Assembly (NCBI RefSeq): GCF_000420265.1
Contig: NZ_ATUP01000001.1
Span: forward strand, 434,001 to 498,000
DNA from: Oceanicaulis alexandrii DSM 11625
GTDB lineage: Bacteria > Pseudomonadota > Alphaproteobacteria > Caulobacterales > Maricaulaceae
DNA length: 64,000 bases
Direction: 5' to 3'
The notes below the pieces were generated by a model, which worked only from the letters and a program-made list of their open reading frames with translations, was not told the DNA's origin and made no database searches. Positions 17,212 through 26,647 of the stretch are shown here, in pieces (position 1 is the stretch's first letter; each line of letters starts with the position of its first letter). The position numbers and the translations under genes are program-made.

Positions 17212-18084
17212 ATGAGCGAATTTTCCACCCTGCTTTACGAGGTCGAGGGTCGGGTCTGCACGATCACCCTGAACCGGCCTGATCGTTTGAACGCCATCAA
17301 TGACGCCATGCCGGGCGATATCGCGGGCGCGGTGAAGAAAGCGGAACGCGACCCGGCCGTCCACGTGATCGTGGTGCAGGGCGCGGGCAAGGGCTTTTGC
17401 GGCGGCTATGACCTGAAGGACTATGCCGAGCGCGAGGGCGAGCTGCCGGGCAGTCAGGACATGCCCTGGGACCCGATGATCGACTATGCCTTCATGCATC
17501 AGAACACGCTCGACTTCATGAGCCTGTGGCGCTGTCACAAGCCCACCATCGCCCGCGTGCACGGCGCCGCGGCGGCGGGCGGGTCCGACATCGCCTTGTG
17601 CTGTGATTTCGTGATCATGGCCGAAGACGCCCGCATCGGCTATCCGCCCGCCCGCGTCTGGGGCGTGCCCACGCCGTCCATGTGGGTGTATCGCCTGGGG
17701 CCCCAGCAGGCCAAGCGCATGATGATGACCGGCGAGCTGATTGACGGGAAGGAAGCAGAGCGCATCGGGCTGGCGCTGGAATGCGTGCCGGAAGCCGATC
17801 TTGATGCAGCGGTGGAGCGTCTGGCCGGCCGACTTCAGGGCGTACCCAAGAACCAGCTGATGATGACCAAAATGGTGGTCAATCAGGCCTATGAGACCAT
17901 GGGGCTGTCCAACACCCAGATGCTGGCGACCGTGTTTGACGGCGTCTCGCGCCATTCGCCTGAAGGCATGTGGTTCCGTCAACGCGCCCAGGAGGTCGGC
18001 TTCAAACAGGCTGTGGCCGAGCGCGACAGCGGCGATCCCATCGCAGCGGACGTGGAGAAGACTCCCTATGACCGGATGGAGTGA
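17212..18084 (+). CDS. Enoyl-CoA hydratase/isomerase (crotonase) family protein
   Basis: 290 residues. Crotonase core with oxyanion-hole segments GAGKGFCGGYDL (about 58-69) and HGAAAAGGSDIAL (about 117-129), plus YPPARVWGVPTPS. The usual hydratase Glu pair is not clearly conserved, and the long insertion after GYDLKDYAERE makes a plain hydratase uncertain. Coupled to the CoA-transferase upstream (1-bp gap), implying one pathway. Confidence 0.9.
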   Translation: MSEFSTLLYEVEGRVCTITLNRPDRLNAINDAMPGDIAGAVKKAERDPAVHVIVVQGAGKGFCGGYDLKDYAEREGELPGSQDMPWDPMIDYAFMHQNTLDFMSLWRCHKPTIARVHGAAAAGGSDIALCCDFVIMAEDARIGYPPARVWGVPTPSMWVYRLGPQQAKRMMMTGELIDGKEAERIGLALECVPEADLDAAVERLAGRLQGVPKNQLMMTKMVVNQAYETMGLSNTQMLATVFDGVSRHSPEGMWFRQRAQEVGFKQAVAERDSGDPIAADVEKTPYDRME

Positions 18085-18171
18085 CACAGCTGTGCGCCAT
18101 CACGGCGTTGCAAGACGGGGTGGGGACGGCTAAGCCGAAGGCTTGACTGTTCCTACCGCCAAGAGAGCCTC

Positions 18172-19461
18172 ATGAGCGTTCGCCTCGCCGATCCCAAAGC
18201 CACGCCCTTCCTCGCCGATATGGAAGCCCGCGGCCTTCTCAACCAGAAGACGCCCGAGCTGACTGACGCTTATATCGCCGAGCACAAACCGGCAATGTAT
18301 GTGGGCTTTGACCCGAGCGCGCCGAGCCTGCATGCGGGCAATCTGATGCCGCTTCTGGGCATGGACCGCTATCGCCAGCGCGGCGGACAGGTCGTGGTGC
18401 TGCTGGGCGGCGCCACGGGGCTGATCGGCGATCCGTCGGGCAAGGACGCCGAGCGCAACCTTCAGACCGAAGACATCGTGCAGGCCAATATCGAAGGCCA
18501 GCGCAAACAGTTTGAACGCCTGTTCGCGCTGACTGACGGGCCGGAGCCGATTTACGTCAACAACGCCGACTGGTGGCGGAAGATGGACGTGATCAGCTTT
18601 CTGCGTGATGTGGGCAAGCATTTCTCGGTCAACGCCATGCTGACCAAGGATTCGGTGCGCAACCGCATCGAAAACCGCGATCAGGGCATCTCCTTCACCG
18701 AGTTTTCCTACCAGCTCCTGCAGGGCTATGACTTCGTGCACCTGCACCGCGCCCATAACGTCCAGATCCAGATGGGCGGCTCGGACCAATGGGGCAATAT
18801 CGTGGGCGGCGTGGATCTGGTGCGGCGCATCGAGGGCCAGCACGCCCATGCCGTCACCTATCCGCTGCTGACCAATTCGGAAGGCAAGAAATACGGCAAG
18901 TCGGAAAAAGGCGCGGTCTGGATCGATCCGGAGCTGACGAGCCCTTACGAGTTCTACCAGTTCTGGCTGAACAGCGCCGACGCGGACGCCCCGAAATTCC
19001 TCAGCTGGCTGACCGACATTGATCTCAGCCAGCTTGCAGAGCTGAGTGAGGCCGAGCCACATCTGCGCCTGCCTCAGAAAGCCCTCGCCGAGCTTCTGAC
19101 AGCGCGCGTGCATGGTCAGAAGGCCGCCGATCTGGCGATTGAAGCCTCCACCGTGATCTTCAAGGGCAAGTCCGACAATCTCAGCGCCGAGCTGATCGAC
19201 ATGATCGCCCGCGCCGTGCCGACGCTGGACGCCAGCGGCGGCGACGCGCTGCCGCTCATTGACGCGCTCGTCGCTGAAGACCTGGGCGCCGCCGCGTCCA
19301 AGAGCGAAGCGCGGCGCCTTCTCAAGCAGAACTCAGTGTCGCTGAACGGCGTAAAAGTTCAGGACGAAAACTCAGATCTGCGCGAGCATCGCACCGGCGC
19401 TGGCGCCGTGGTGATGAGCGTGGGCAAGGCCAAACGCTTCCTCATTCGTTTTTCCGGATAA
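18172..19461 (+). CDS. tyrS: Tyrosyl-tRNA synthetase
   Basis: 429 residues. Class I HIGH-equivalent HAGN at about 54-57, the KMSKS-equivalent KYGKS at about 239-243, tyrosine-pocket segments GGATGLIGDPSGKD and QGYDF..LH, and a C-terminal S4 RNA-binding domain (SKSEARRLLKQNSVSLNG). Charges tRNA-Tyr. The murD2 gene starts 3 bases later, so the two are co-transcribed. Confidence 0.97.
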   Translation: MSVRLADPKATPFLADMEARGLLNQKTPELTDAYIAEHKPAMYVGFDPSAPSLHAGNLMPLLGMDRYRQRGGQVVVLLGGATGLIGDPSGKDAERNLQTEDIVQANIEGQRKQFERLFALTDGPEPIYVNNADWWRKMDVISFLRDVGKHFSVNAMLTKDSVRNRIENRDQGISFTEFSYQLLQGYDFVHLHRAHNVQIQMGGSDQWGNIVGGVDLVRRIEGQHAHAVTYPLLTNSEGKKYGKSEKGAVWIDPELTSPYEFYQFWLNSADADAPKFLSWLTDIDLSQLAELSEAEPHLRLPQKALAELLTARVHGQKAADLAIEASTVIFKGKSDNLSAELIDMIARAVPTLDASGGDALPLIDALVAEDLGAAASKSEARRLLKQNSVSLNGVKVQDENSDLREHRTGAGAVVMSVGKAKRFLIRFSG

Positions 19462-19464
19462 TCC

Positions 19465-20784
19465 ATGACCGCGCTGTCTGAGTTCGACGCCATTTTCATC
19501 TGGGGCTTCGGCAAGGAAGGGCGCGCCGCGCTCGACCATGTGCGCGAACGCGCGCCTGACGCCGCGCTGTATGTGATTGACTCACATGAGCCCGAAGACT
19601 TGCCCGAAGGCGTCGAGTACGTCGGTCAGGATGATCTGGCCCGCGCCATCACCCTGGCGGGGCAATCGCTGATCGTGAAATCACCGGGGGTGTCGCTGTA
19701 TGATGCGCGCCTGGCAGAGGCGATGGACCTGGGCGCCGAGCTGACCAGCCAGACCAATCTGTGGTTCGCGTCCAAGCCTGAGCATCAGACCGTGATCGGG
19801 GTGACGGGCACCAAGGGCAAATCCACGACCGCGAGCCTGCTGCATCATATGCTCAAGAGCCTCGGCGTGAACGTGGTGCTCGCGGGCAATATCGGCGAGC
19901 CGGTGATCAACACGCCAGACGACGCCGAGATCGTGGTGGTCGAGCTGTCGAGCTATCAGATCGCCGACCTGGTTCATGCGCCGGACTGGTTTGTGTTCTT
20001 GAACCTTCTCAATGATCACGCGCCCTGGCATCGCGGGGTGGAGCAATACCGCCGCGACAAGGCCCGGCTCGCCATGCTGGACCCCAATGCGCGCGGCGTC
20101 ATGAGCGCCAAGGATGCGCGCCTGACCTCGCTGTTCGTGCATCGTCCGAACACCCTCTGGTATGACCAGTCCGAAGGCTTTCACGCCCCCGGCGGCGTGA
20201 TCCATCACGGAGCGGAGGCTTGGGGCCGCATCCCCGCGCTTCCCGGCGCCCATAACGCGGCGAACGCCTGCGCTGCGCTGGCGGTGATCGAGGGCTTGGG
20301 GCTCGACGCCTATGACGCGTTCGGCAGCCTTGCGAGCTTCAAGGGCCTGCCCCACCGGCTTGAAACCGTACACACCCTCAATGGCGTCGACTTCATCGAC
20401 GACACGCTGTGTACGACGCCCCAGTCCTGTCTGCTGGCTCTGGAGGCGTTCCCGGACCGCCCGGTCAGCCTCATTCTGGGGGGCGAAGATCGCGAACAGG
20501 ATTATGCGCCGCTGGCCGAGGGGCTCAAAAACGAGACCCGGATCAAGGCCATCATCACCATCCCTGAGAACGGGCCAAGCATCGTCGACGCCCTGAAATC
20601 CGGTCCGCACGCAAATATAACAGCTTACGAGCCAGACTTTGAGTTGGCGGTGAAGCGCGCCTACGAGGCCTTGCCCGAAGGCGGGATCGTGATGATGAGC
20701 CCTGCGGCGCCCAGAGGCGCAGCCTTTACCTATTTCGGCGCTCGCGGCGACGCCTTCGCGCAAGCCGCGAAGAAGCTAGGATAA
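19465..20784 (+). CDS. murD2: UDP-N-acetylmuramoyl-L-alanine--L-glutamate ligase, MurD2 type
   Basis: 439 residues, a Mur-ligase: P-loop GTKGKST at about 114-120 (MurD usually has GTNGKST), GNIGEP, VELSSYQ, LNDHAPWH and a C-terminal domain with DDTLCTTPQS and GGEDREQDY. The DDT-x-x-TTP motif and compact N-domain fit MurD2 rather than classical MurD. It is tail-to-tail with a murL gene; in Xanthomonas MurD2 adds L-Glu to UDP-MurNAc-L-Ala and MurL epimerises it. Classical MurD is the alternative; the neighbour decides. Confidence 0.82.
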   Translation: MTALSEFDAIFIWGFGKEGRAALDHVRERAPDAALYVIDSHEPEDLPEGVEYVGQDDLARAITLAGQSLIVKSPGVSLYDARLAEAMDLGAELTSQTNLWFASKPEHQTVIGVTGTKGKSTTASLLHHMLKSLGVNVVLAGNIGEPVINTPDDAEIVVVELSSYQIADLVHAPDWFVFLNLLNDHAPWHRGVEQYRRDKARLAMLDPNARGVMSAKDARLTSLFVHRPNTLWYDQSEGFHAPGGVIHHGAEAWGRIPALPGAHNAANACAALAVIEGLGLDAYDAFGSLASFKGLPHRLETVHTLNGVDFIDDTLCTTPQSCLLALEAFPDRPVSLILGGEDREQDYAPLAEGLKNETRIKAIITIPENGPSIVDALKSGPHANITAYEPDFELAVKRAYEALPEGGIVMMSPAAPRGAAFTYFGARGDAFAQAAKKLG

Positions 20785-20845
20785 AACCCGCTCACTGATT
20801 CAATTCAAGGTTTCGGCTTCCGCGACGCCAGCTTCATGCAGAAGA

Positions 20846-22189
20846 TCAGCTTGCGTGCATAAGTTCGGCGACCGGCGCCGGCATGCGATGCTCGGAGCGG
20901 GCGTCCAGCGCCTCTGCCCAGGCCTGCTGCAGGTCTTCACGCGCCCAGTGACTGAAGAGTTCAGGCTCAATCGCTTGTATTAACGGCGCTTTCGCCCAGT
21001 CCGCATCGGTCAGAAGATGGGCCAAAGCCGCCGCCACCTCGCGTCGCTCCCCGACGCACTCCCACGGCTTGGCGTCGGTCAAACCGGCGATCTCACGCAG
21101 GAAGTCGAGGTTCTCGGGGTTGTGCAAAGGCTTGGACTGGAACACCCGCTCATGGCGTTCAACCGACAGGAACGGCGCGAGCAAGACGGCCGTGTAAACG
21201 CATTTCGCGCACGCCCCGCACCAGCGCTTGCCCTTGGGCAGGGCGTTCGGACCGGCAAACACAAAGTTGCGATTACAGCTGGCGAAAATGTCCAGCGCCG
21301 CCTCTCCCGCCGTCGCCAGATAATGCGCCGTCCACAATTCGCTGACCGGCCGCAGGATCGAGAAATAGGTCACCGGCGCATTGATCGCGGTGAAGGCGGC
21401 CCGCAGCGCGTCTTCAAATTCAAGCGATTTGGAGAATTGGTGATTCACCGGGTGGCCGTTGCTTTCCATGGTCGGTTCGCTGGCGGCGCGTTCATTGGCG
21501 AACACCACCCAATCAAGCCCTTTGGCCGCCGCATAGAGCGCCATCAGGCATGAATTAACGCCGGTGATGGGGATATGCCCGTTCAGCGCCCGGCCCGAAC
21601 GGCCCAGCTCGATCAGGCGCGGATCGATCCGGCGCCGGATCAGCGTGACCGGCGCCTCACTCATCGCCACAAGGCGTTCACCTACGCTTTCAGACAGAAT
21701 GAGCGACACCCGCTCGACGTCTGCACCGGACGCCTTGATCAGGCTGGCGGCCACATGGCTGTCCTTGCCGCCACCAAACGCCACCGCGGCGCGCACATCT
21801 TCGGTCTTGATCACAGGGGTTCGAAGCTGCGCCATGCGCGGCTCGGCCTTGATCGTAAAATCAGGCGGATAGGGCAGATCATTGCGCACATAGAACTCGC
21901 CCAACCCCGGCCAATAGGCCAGCTCGACCAAGCGCCGCTCAGCGTCGCTCAGCGCGAAATCGGGCTCGATCAACTTGGCCGGCGCCGCCTTGTAATAGCT
22001 GGTCCCGATCAAAATGGCGGCCATCCGCACAAGCCCGGCAAGGACTGAGCGATCCAGCCGGTCAAACCGGGCCTCGTCGGGGAAAATCACCGTTTCAGTA
22101 AAGGCGCCAAGGCCGGGAACGTCATATTCGAAGGCGAACCCGTTCTGCCCGTCCAGGCGTCGCGGAAAACAAAGGCGGAAAGAAGACAT
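20846..22189 (-). CDS. murL: UDP-MurNAc-L-Ala-L-Glu epimerase
   Basis: 447 residues. An N-type ATP-pyrophosphatase loop AFGGGKDSHVA (about 137-147) shows it activates a substrate with ATP, and a C-A-C-A-K-C-like cluster (WCGACAKC, about 323-331) is typical of the family. MurL converts the terminal L-Glu of UDP-MurNAc-L-Ala-L-Glu to D-Glu in an ATP-dependent reaction. Partner murD2 is convergent, 61 bp away. The start at 22189 begins MSSFRLCF. The assignment rests on the ATP loop, Cys cluster, length and the MurD2 neighbour. Confidence 0.8.
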   Translation of the reverse strand: MSSFRLCFPRRLDGQNGFAFEYDVPGLGAFTETVIFPDEARFDRLDRSVLAGLVRMAAILIGTSYYKAAPAKLIEPDFALSDAERRLVELAYWPGLGEFYVRNDLPYPPDFTIKAEPRMAQLRTPVIKTEDVRAAVAFGGGKDSHVAASLIKASGADVERVSLILSESVGERLVAMSEAPVTLIRRRIDPRLIELGRSGRALNGHIPITGVNSCLMALYAAAKGLDWVVFANERAASEPTMESNGHPVNHQFSKSLEFEDALRAAFTAINAPVTYFSILRPVSELWTAHYLATAGEAALDIFASCNRNFVFAGPNALPKGKRWCGACAKCVYTAVLLAPFLSVERHERVFQSKPLHNPENLDFLREIAGLTDAKPWECVGERREVAAALAHLLTDADWAKAPLIQAIEPELFSHWAREDLQQAWAEALDARSEHRMPAPVAELMHAS

Positions 22190-22239
22190 CAGGGCTCACG
22201 ACAGTCAAAGCTGGGCCGACCCTAGCGGGCCTTGCGCGC

Positions 22240-23013
22240 TTACACCACCGCGTCGCGCTGCGCGGTGATGATCATATGGCCCGGCTTGTGAAAGATCGCC
22301 AGTTCCGGCTTGGCGTCCAGCACAACAGCCTGCGGCGTCACCCCGCACGCCCAGAACACCGGCACATCCCCGTCTTCCAGCACAGGAGGGTCGCCAAAAT
22401 CAGGCGTCATGATGTCGGCGATGCCGATCTCGGCGGGATCGCCCACATGCACCGGGCCGCCATGGCTGCCCGGAAAACGCCCGGTCAACTCGCTTACCCG
22501 CTCCACCAGCTCTGGCGGATATCCGCGCATGGAGACGACCATTCCGCCCGAAAACGGCCCCACCGGCGTACAAGCGAGACTGGTGCGGTACATCGGCACG
22601 TTCGTGCCCGCTGCGATATGGCGCACCGGCAAGCCTTCGGCCAGCAAGGCGTGCTCGAAAGTGAATGAACACCCCAGCAGAAGCGCCACCAGGTCTTCCC
22701 GCCAGAGCTCCGTCAGATCCGTGCGTTCTTCGGCGTATTCTCCGTCTCGGAAGACCTCATAACGCGGCGCGTCCGTACGCACGTCCACATCCAGCTTGGG
22801 GATCAACGGCTCGCCCGGCTCGCTCATGCCCAGAAGCGGGCAGGGTTTGGGATTGAGCTGGGTGAAGAGCAGAAAGTCATAGGCCTGCTTCACCGGCAGG
22901 ATCACCAGATTGGCCTGAGCATAGCCGGCGCAAAGCCCGGTCGTGGGCTGGTCAAATTCGCCCGAACGCACGGCGTCCAGATGGGCTTGGCGGAGCTGGG
23001 AGGGGTCGGTCAT
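22240..23013 (-). CDS. DUF1445 family protein (putative hydro-lyase / D-glutamate cyclase family)
   Basis: 257 residues covering one domain: R-x-G-x(3)-Q-P-T-T-G-L-C-A-G-Y-A-Q-A-N near the start, FLLFTQLNPKPCPLL, LLGCSFTFE, NVPMYRT, SMRGYPP and a final HKPGHM. These are the conserved blocks of DUF1445 (YcsI). The family is named after mammalian D-glutamate cyclase and in Bacillus lies near 5-oxoprolinase genes. Here it is 50 bp upstream of murL on the same strand, so both may be transcribed together. The chemistry in bacteria is not settled. Confidence 0.85.
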   Translation of the reverse strand: MTDPSQLRQAHLDAVRSGEFDQPTTGLCAGYAQANLVILPVKQAYDFLLFTQLNPKPCPLLGMSEPGEPLIPKLDVDVRTDAPRYEVFRDGEYAEERTDLTELWREDLVALLLGCSFTFEHALLAEGLPVRHIAAGTNVPMYRTSLACTPVGPFSGGMVVSMRGYPPELVERVSELTGRFPGSHGGPVHVGDPAEIGIADIMTPDFGDPPVLEDGDVPVFWACGVTPQAVVLDAKPELAIFHKPGHMIITAQRDAVV

Positions 23014-23072
23014 GGCGAAGTCCTTGATCTAGCGACAGTTCACGTCAGATCATCGCGTCACGCAAGACATGA

Positions 23073-24560
23073 TTAACGCGATAATGCATCGCGCACCGCG
23101 TCAACCCGCGATCGGCCGACAGGCGCCTCGGCGCCCCCTAAGAGACTGAGCCCATACCGGCTTCCCGGACGGGTCAACAACGCGTCGACCTTGCTCATAT
23201 TGACCGCATAAGACCGATGAACCCGCAACAGGGCCTCACCCGCCTCGTCCAGCACCGCCGCCAGGCCACGCTGATCCAGCAGCCAGCCGCCCGAGCAGCG
23301 ATGCACCTCAGTGTAATTGCCCGCCGCCTTCAGATAGAGCACGTCATCGAGCGCCACACGGTGCATCTTGCCCGTCGACTGCACAGTCAGGGCGGTCTGG
23401 TTTGTAGTCTCCAGGGACTCAGCCGCAGGCGATAGCAGGTCCGGCGCCCGCATCATCCAGATCCCGAAGGCGATGGCGGTGATCGCGTAAACGCCCAGAT
23501 CGATGAAACGTCCAGGCGCGGCCAGATTAACGACCATGAGCGCCAGGAAGACCCCCGTCATGGCCAAGGCGCTCCGGTCTTTGCGCACGCCCGCGATCAG
23601 GGTCCAGACCAGACCCCCGATCAGCACACACATGGTGAGCAGGATGATCTTGCCGTCATAGCCGTCATACAAAAGCACGCCGAGCAGAGCGCAAACTGTG
23701 GTGATGCCGATGGCGGCCCGGCTCCACACCCGGCCCAACGCCCAGCGCTGAACTAGAAAACCCAGAATTCCCGCCGATGCGCCCGCCATTCCCAACAAAA
23801 TCACCACCTGTCGCGGCTGATGCCAGTCATAGGGGTAATTCACATAAGCGCGCGACATCTCAGCCAGCGCTGCGATCACGAGCGCGGCCAATCCGCCTGC
23901 CAGCCAGAACACCGTTCTATCATCACGGTCGAGCCCCAGCCGGAACAGGCTGATCGCCAGCACGGCCAGCACGCCCGCCAGCCCCAAGGTCGGCGCGTAA
24001 TCACGCAAGGACCGTCTGGCGTCGGGCCGAAACGGCGTCACAGCCAAAGTTTGCACGATCACGGCGGGCGCATACCCGGCGCGCGTGCTGGAGAGGACCA
24101 GCCTGACTTCATTGTCGCTTGGACGGATCAGATCCCGCGGCAAGGCGATCAGGCTATCGATCGGCCCGGCGCGCTCGGGCGCCGCCTCACTCAAGGGGCG
24201 GCCCTTGGCGCCGATCAGCTGACCATTGAAATAGGCTTCAGCGGAAAACGGGCCGGACAGGGCCAGCGCCATCGGCGTATCTGACGCCAGTGCGGCGTCC
24301 GGCACACGCCAGCGCACTTGCAAGACGCCGGCGCCAGGGTCGGCCTGCCAGAACGCTTGCTCGCGCCAGAGCGCCGGGTCATCGGCTTCAGGGGAGACGA
24401 TCAGAGTCTCAACACGATCCGCCCGCCAGATCGGCGCATTCGAAGTCGGCCAGGGCGCCAGCAGAACCAGCGCGCAGAGCATAGCCGCCAGCCCCGCTTC
24501 CCAAGGACGCAAGAGCTGTCCGGCCCGCGCCAGAGCGGCTTTGAGCTGTTCACCCTGCAT
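23073..24560 (-). CDS. Membrane-bound LytTR transcriptional regulator
   Basis: 495 residues from ATG 24560 (AAGGA about 12 bases upstream; a GTG 11 codons earlier is possible). An N-terminal helix is followed by a periplasmic jelly-roll-like domain (about 45-190; ALALSGPFSAEAYFNG), seven membrane helices (about 205-390), and a C-terminal LytTR DNA-binding domain (about 405-495) with DVLYLKAAGNYTEVH and LLRVHRSYAVNMSKVD. This one-component layout lets an outside ligand control DNA binding. It is divergent from a serine hydrolase gene 109 bp away, its likely target. Confidence 0.87.
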   Translation of the reverse strand: MQGEQLKAALARAGQLLRPWEAGLAAMLCALVLLAPWPTSNAPIWRADRVETLIVSPEADDPALWREQAFWQADPGAGVLQVRWRVPDAALASDTPMALALSGPFSAEAYFNGQLIGAKGRPLSEAAPERAGPIDSLIALPRDLIRPSDNEVRLVLSSTRAGYAPAVIVQTLAVTPFRPDARRSLRDYAPTLGLAGVLAVLAISLFRLGLDRDDRTVFWLAGGLAALVIAALAEMSRAYVNYPYDWHQPRQVVILLGMAGASAGILGFLVQRWALGRVWSRAAIGITTVCALLGVLLYDGYDGKIILLTMCVLIGGLVWTLIAGVRKDRSALAMTGVFLALMVVNLAAPGRFIDLGVYAITAIAFGIWMMRAPDLLSPAAESLETTNQTALTVQSTGKMHRVALDDVLYLKAAGNYTEVHRCSGGWLLDQRGLAAVLDEAGEALLRVHRSYAVNMSKVDALLTRPGSRYGLSLLGGAEAPVGRSRVDAVRDALSR

Positions 24561-24668
24561 ATGAGCCGTTCGTCCTTTTGAGCTTTTCTGCACTCGAAAC
24601 CGCCAGCACAGGAAGGGTGTTGGCGGTCAACGCCTCTCCCCACGCAAACGACAACAAGGACGTTTCCA

Positions 24669-25715
24669 ATGCAAACCTTTATTGCCGCCCTCGGCGCCGC
24701 CGCGCTGGTTTCAACCTCCGCCCTGGCGCAAAGCCAAAACGAAACCGCGCAGGCCATCTTTGATCAATTCGCGCAAGCGTATCCCGCGCTCAACGTGACT
24801 GTCATGGTCGAGGGCGAGATCGCCTTTGAAGCCGAAGGCGGCATGATGCGCAGCGCGCAGGACGGCGTTACGACCGATTACAATGTCTACTCGACGGCCA
24901 AGCTTCTGACCGGGCTCGCTTTCGCCCGACTGGAGGCGCATCAGGGTCTGGACCTGGACCAGTCGGTGCGCGCCATCGACCCCTCCCTGCCCGCCACCTA
25001 TCAGGACGTGACATTGCGCCAGCTGCTCAGCCACACGGCCGGCGTGCGCGGCTATACGGGCGATGACGACTGGATCGCCTTCAGTGATCGCCGCTGCGCT
25101 CTGCCGTCAGACGCGCTGGGACATTTCATCAATGATCCGCTGATCCATGAGCCCGGATCCCAGCATGAATACACCACCTATGGCTTTGTGCTGCTGAGCC
25201 ATCTTCTGGTGGAACTGACCGGAGCTGACAGCTTTGACGCCGCCATGAGCGCCGTACTGGGCGAGACTTATACCGCTCAAGCTGACTCAGACAGCGCCGA
25301 CAAGGCGACGCCGTATTTTGACGCCGGCGAAGGTCTGGCGCCCATGCCGCTCTCGGCGGAGTGCAAGTTCGGCGGCGGCGGCCTGATCGCCTCCAGCCGG
25401 GACATGGCGCAGATGGGCGCGGCCCTGGCGGACGGCTCCTTGTTGAACGCTGAAGAGATCCATGCCGCCTTCATGCCCATCCAGACGAGTGCAGGCGAAA
25501 CCGTCAGCTATGTCTATGGCATGGAAGCCGGATTTGAACCCAGCATCGGCCTGCACTACGCCGCGCATTCTGGCGGCAGCCCGGGCGGCCGGAGCTTCCT
25601 GATGGTGTATGTGGAGCCGCAAGTGGTGGTCGCCACTTCGGCGAATGCGGACGGCGCAAACCATTATCCCTTGGCGCTGGCGCTGGCGGATCTGTATGCG
25701 GGGTATAGCCAGTAG
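24669..25715 (+). CDS. Secreted serine hydrolase, class C beta-lactamase family
   Basis: 348 residues with a signal peptide (cleavage near ALAQS, about 18). SxxK nucleophile STAK at about 77-80, second motif YTTYGF (Tyr at about 169), and a C-terminal HSGGSPGG in place of K[ST]G. Family members are esterases, D,D-peptidases or beta-lactamases, and the His-Ser-Gly third motif is common in esterase-type members. Divergent from the LytTR regulator. A long hairpin follows the stop. Confidence 0.87.
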   Translation: MQTFIAALGAAALVSTSALAQSQNETAQAIFDQFAQAYPALNVTVMVEGEIAFEAEGGMMRSAQDGVTTDYNVYSTAKLLTGLAFARLEAHQGLDLDQSVRAIDPSLPATYQDVTLRQLLSHTAGVRGYTGDDDWIAFSDRRCALPSDALGHFINDPLIHEPGSQHEYTTYGFVLLSHLLVELTGADSFDAAMSAVLGETYTAQADSDSADKATPYFDAGEGLAPMPLSAECKFGGGGLIASSRDMAQMGAALADGSLLNAEEIHAAFMPIQTSAGETVSYVYGMEAGFEPSIGLHYAAHSGGSPGGRSFLMVYVEPQVVVATSANADGANHYPLALALADLYAGYSQ

Positions 25716-25722
25716 ACAGGTC

Positions 25723-25754
25723 ATCGGGCGCCCGGACTGCTCCGGGCGCCCGAT
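25723..25754 (+). terminator. 14-bp perfect hairpin after the serine hydrolase
   Basis: ATCGGGCGCCCGGA (25723-25736), loop CTGC, TCCGGGCGCCCGAT (25741-25754). It begins 8 bp past the stop codon. No T-run follows, so it is either a T-poor terminator or a transcript-protecting palindrome. From here to 25908 (about 155 bp) no gene or clear signal is visible. Confidence 0.6.
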
Positions 25755-25908
25755 CCAGACGGGGACCGAAGACGTCGCTGCAGGCCGACCATAACCGGTC
25801 CGCCGTCCCTGCGATCCTCAATCAGACCCGAGTCTCACGGCGCTGATCAGGGATCAGCACCAGATCAAGAACGCGCCACAAATGGTTTGGTTCTCACTTT
25901 TCCCGATT

Positions 25909-26520
25909 TCAGGTGTCAGGCGGCGCGTCCGCATGCCGCCACATATACCGCGCCAGAAAAGACCGGTAGGGCGCGAACCGCGCCGCGGTGCGCACGGTCT
26001 TGCGGCGTTTGCTGGTCAGCTTTTCCAGCGTCTTGCGGGCGGTCACATCGCCATCGGGCCAGATGTCCGGTTCGCCGAAATAAAAGATGTTGGCCATGTC
26101 CGCCGTCCAGCGCCCCACGCCCCAGATTTCCACCAGACGATCAGAGCGCGCCTGAGGACTCATGGCCTGCAAGGGCTCTGTGTCCAGCCACCCCTCCCGC
26201 CGGGCGTCCGCGATGGCGATCAGGGTCTTCACCTTCGCCCCCGACAAGCCACAGCCGCGTAAATCCGCGTGCCGGTTAGGATGAAACGCATCGAGCAATT
26301 GGTCAGGATGTTCGCTGAGACTCTGAACCCGAGACCAGATCGACGCCGCCGCCTTCACGCTCAATTGCTGGCCCGCCACAGAACGACAGAGCGAAACCGG
26401 GAACGGGGTTTGCGGCGGGGTCCAGGGCTCAAGCGCGCCTTGACGCTCAATCGCCTGAAAAAGCTCGGGGCTCAGCGCTTCCGCCGCTGACAGGGAATGG
26501 TCATGGATGTCGTACGTCAT
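25909..26520 (-). CDS. DNA-3-methyladenine glycosylase II (AlkA-type, HhH-GPD)
   Basis: 203 residues from ATG 26520; the frame stays open far upstream into the TonB-receptor promoter and coding region, but AlkA-like proteins start near here. HhH-GPD fold: CRSVAGQQLSVKAAASIW, LRGCGLSGAKVKTL, the hairpin-helix-hairpin IWGVGRWTADM, and the catalytic Asp in WPDGDVT (about 155). It removes alkylated bases from DNA. It is divergent from the iron receptor operon, with the Fur site between. Confidence 0.88.
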   Translation of the reverse strand: MTYDIHDHSLSAAEALSPELFQAIERQGALEPWTPPQTPFPVSLCRSVAGQQLSVKAAASIWSRVQSLSEHPDQLLDAFHPNRHADLRGCGLSGAKVKTLIAIADARREGWLDTEPLQAMSPQARSDRLVEIWGVGRWTADMANIFYFGEPDIWPDGDVTARKTLEKLTSKRRKTVRTAARFAPYRSFLARYMWRHADAPPDT

Positions 26521-26597
26521 GGCGCCATCCAGCCCCGGCTCCGCTCTCCCGTCAAATAACTTATTCCTGCAATTCATTCTCATCTGCTGTTGATAGT

Positions 26598-26616
26598 GAA
26601 AATGATTCGCATTAGT
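26598..26616. promoter_or_regulatory. Fur box
   Basis: The 19-mer reading GAAAATGATT then CGCATTAGT matches the consensus GATAATGATAATCATTATC at 13 of 19 positions. It lies about 32 bp upstream of the TonB-receptor start, so iron should repress the operon. A weaker AT-rich CATTCTCAT segment lies just upstream (26575-26584). Confidence 0.8.
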
Positions 26617-26647
26617 GAAAAAGCAGATTTGAGAATGGGGATCCCCG

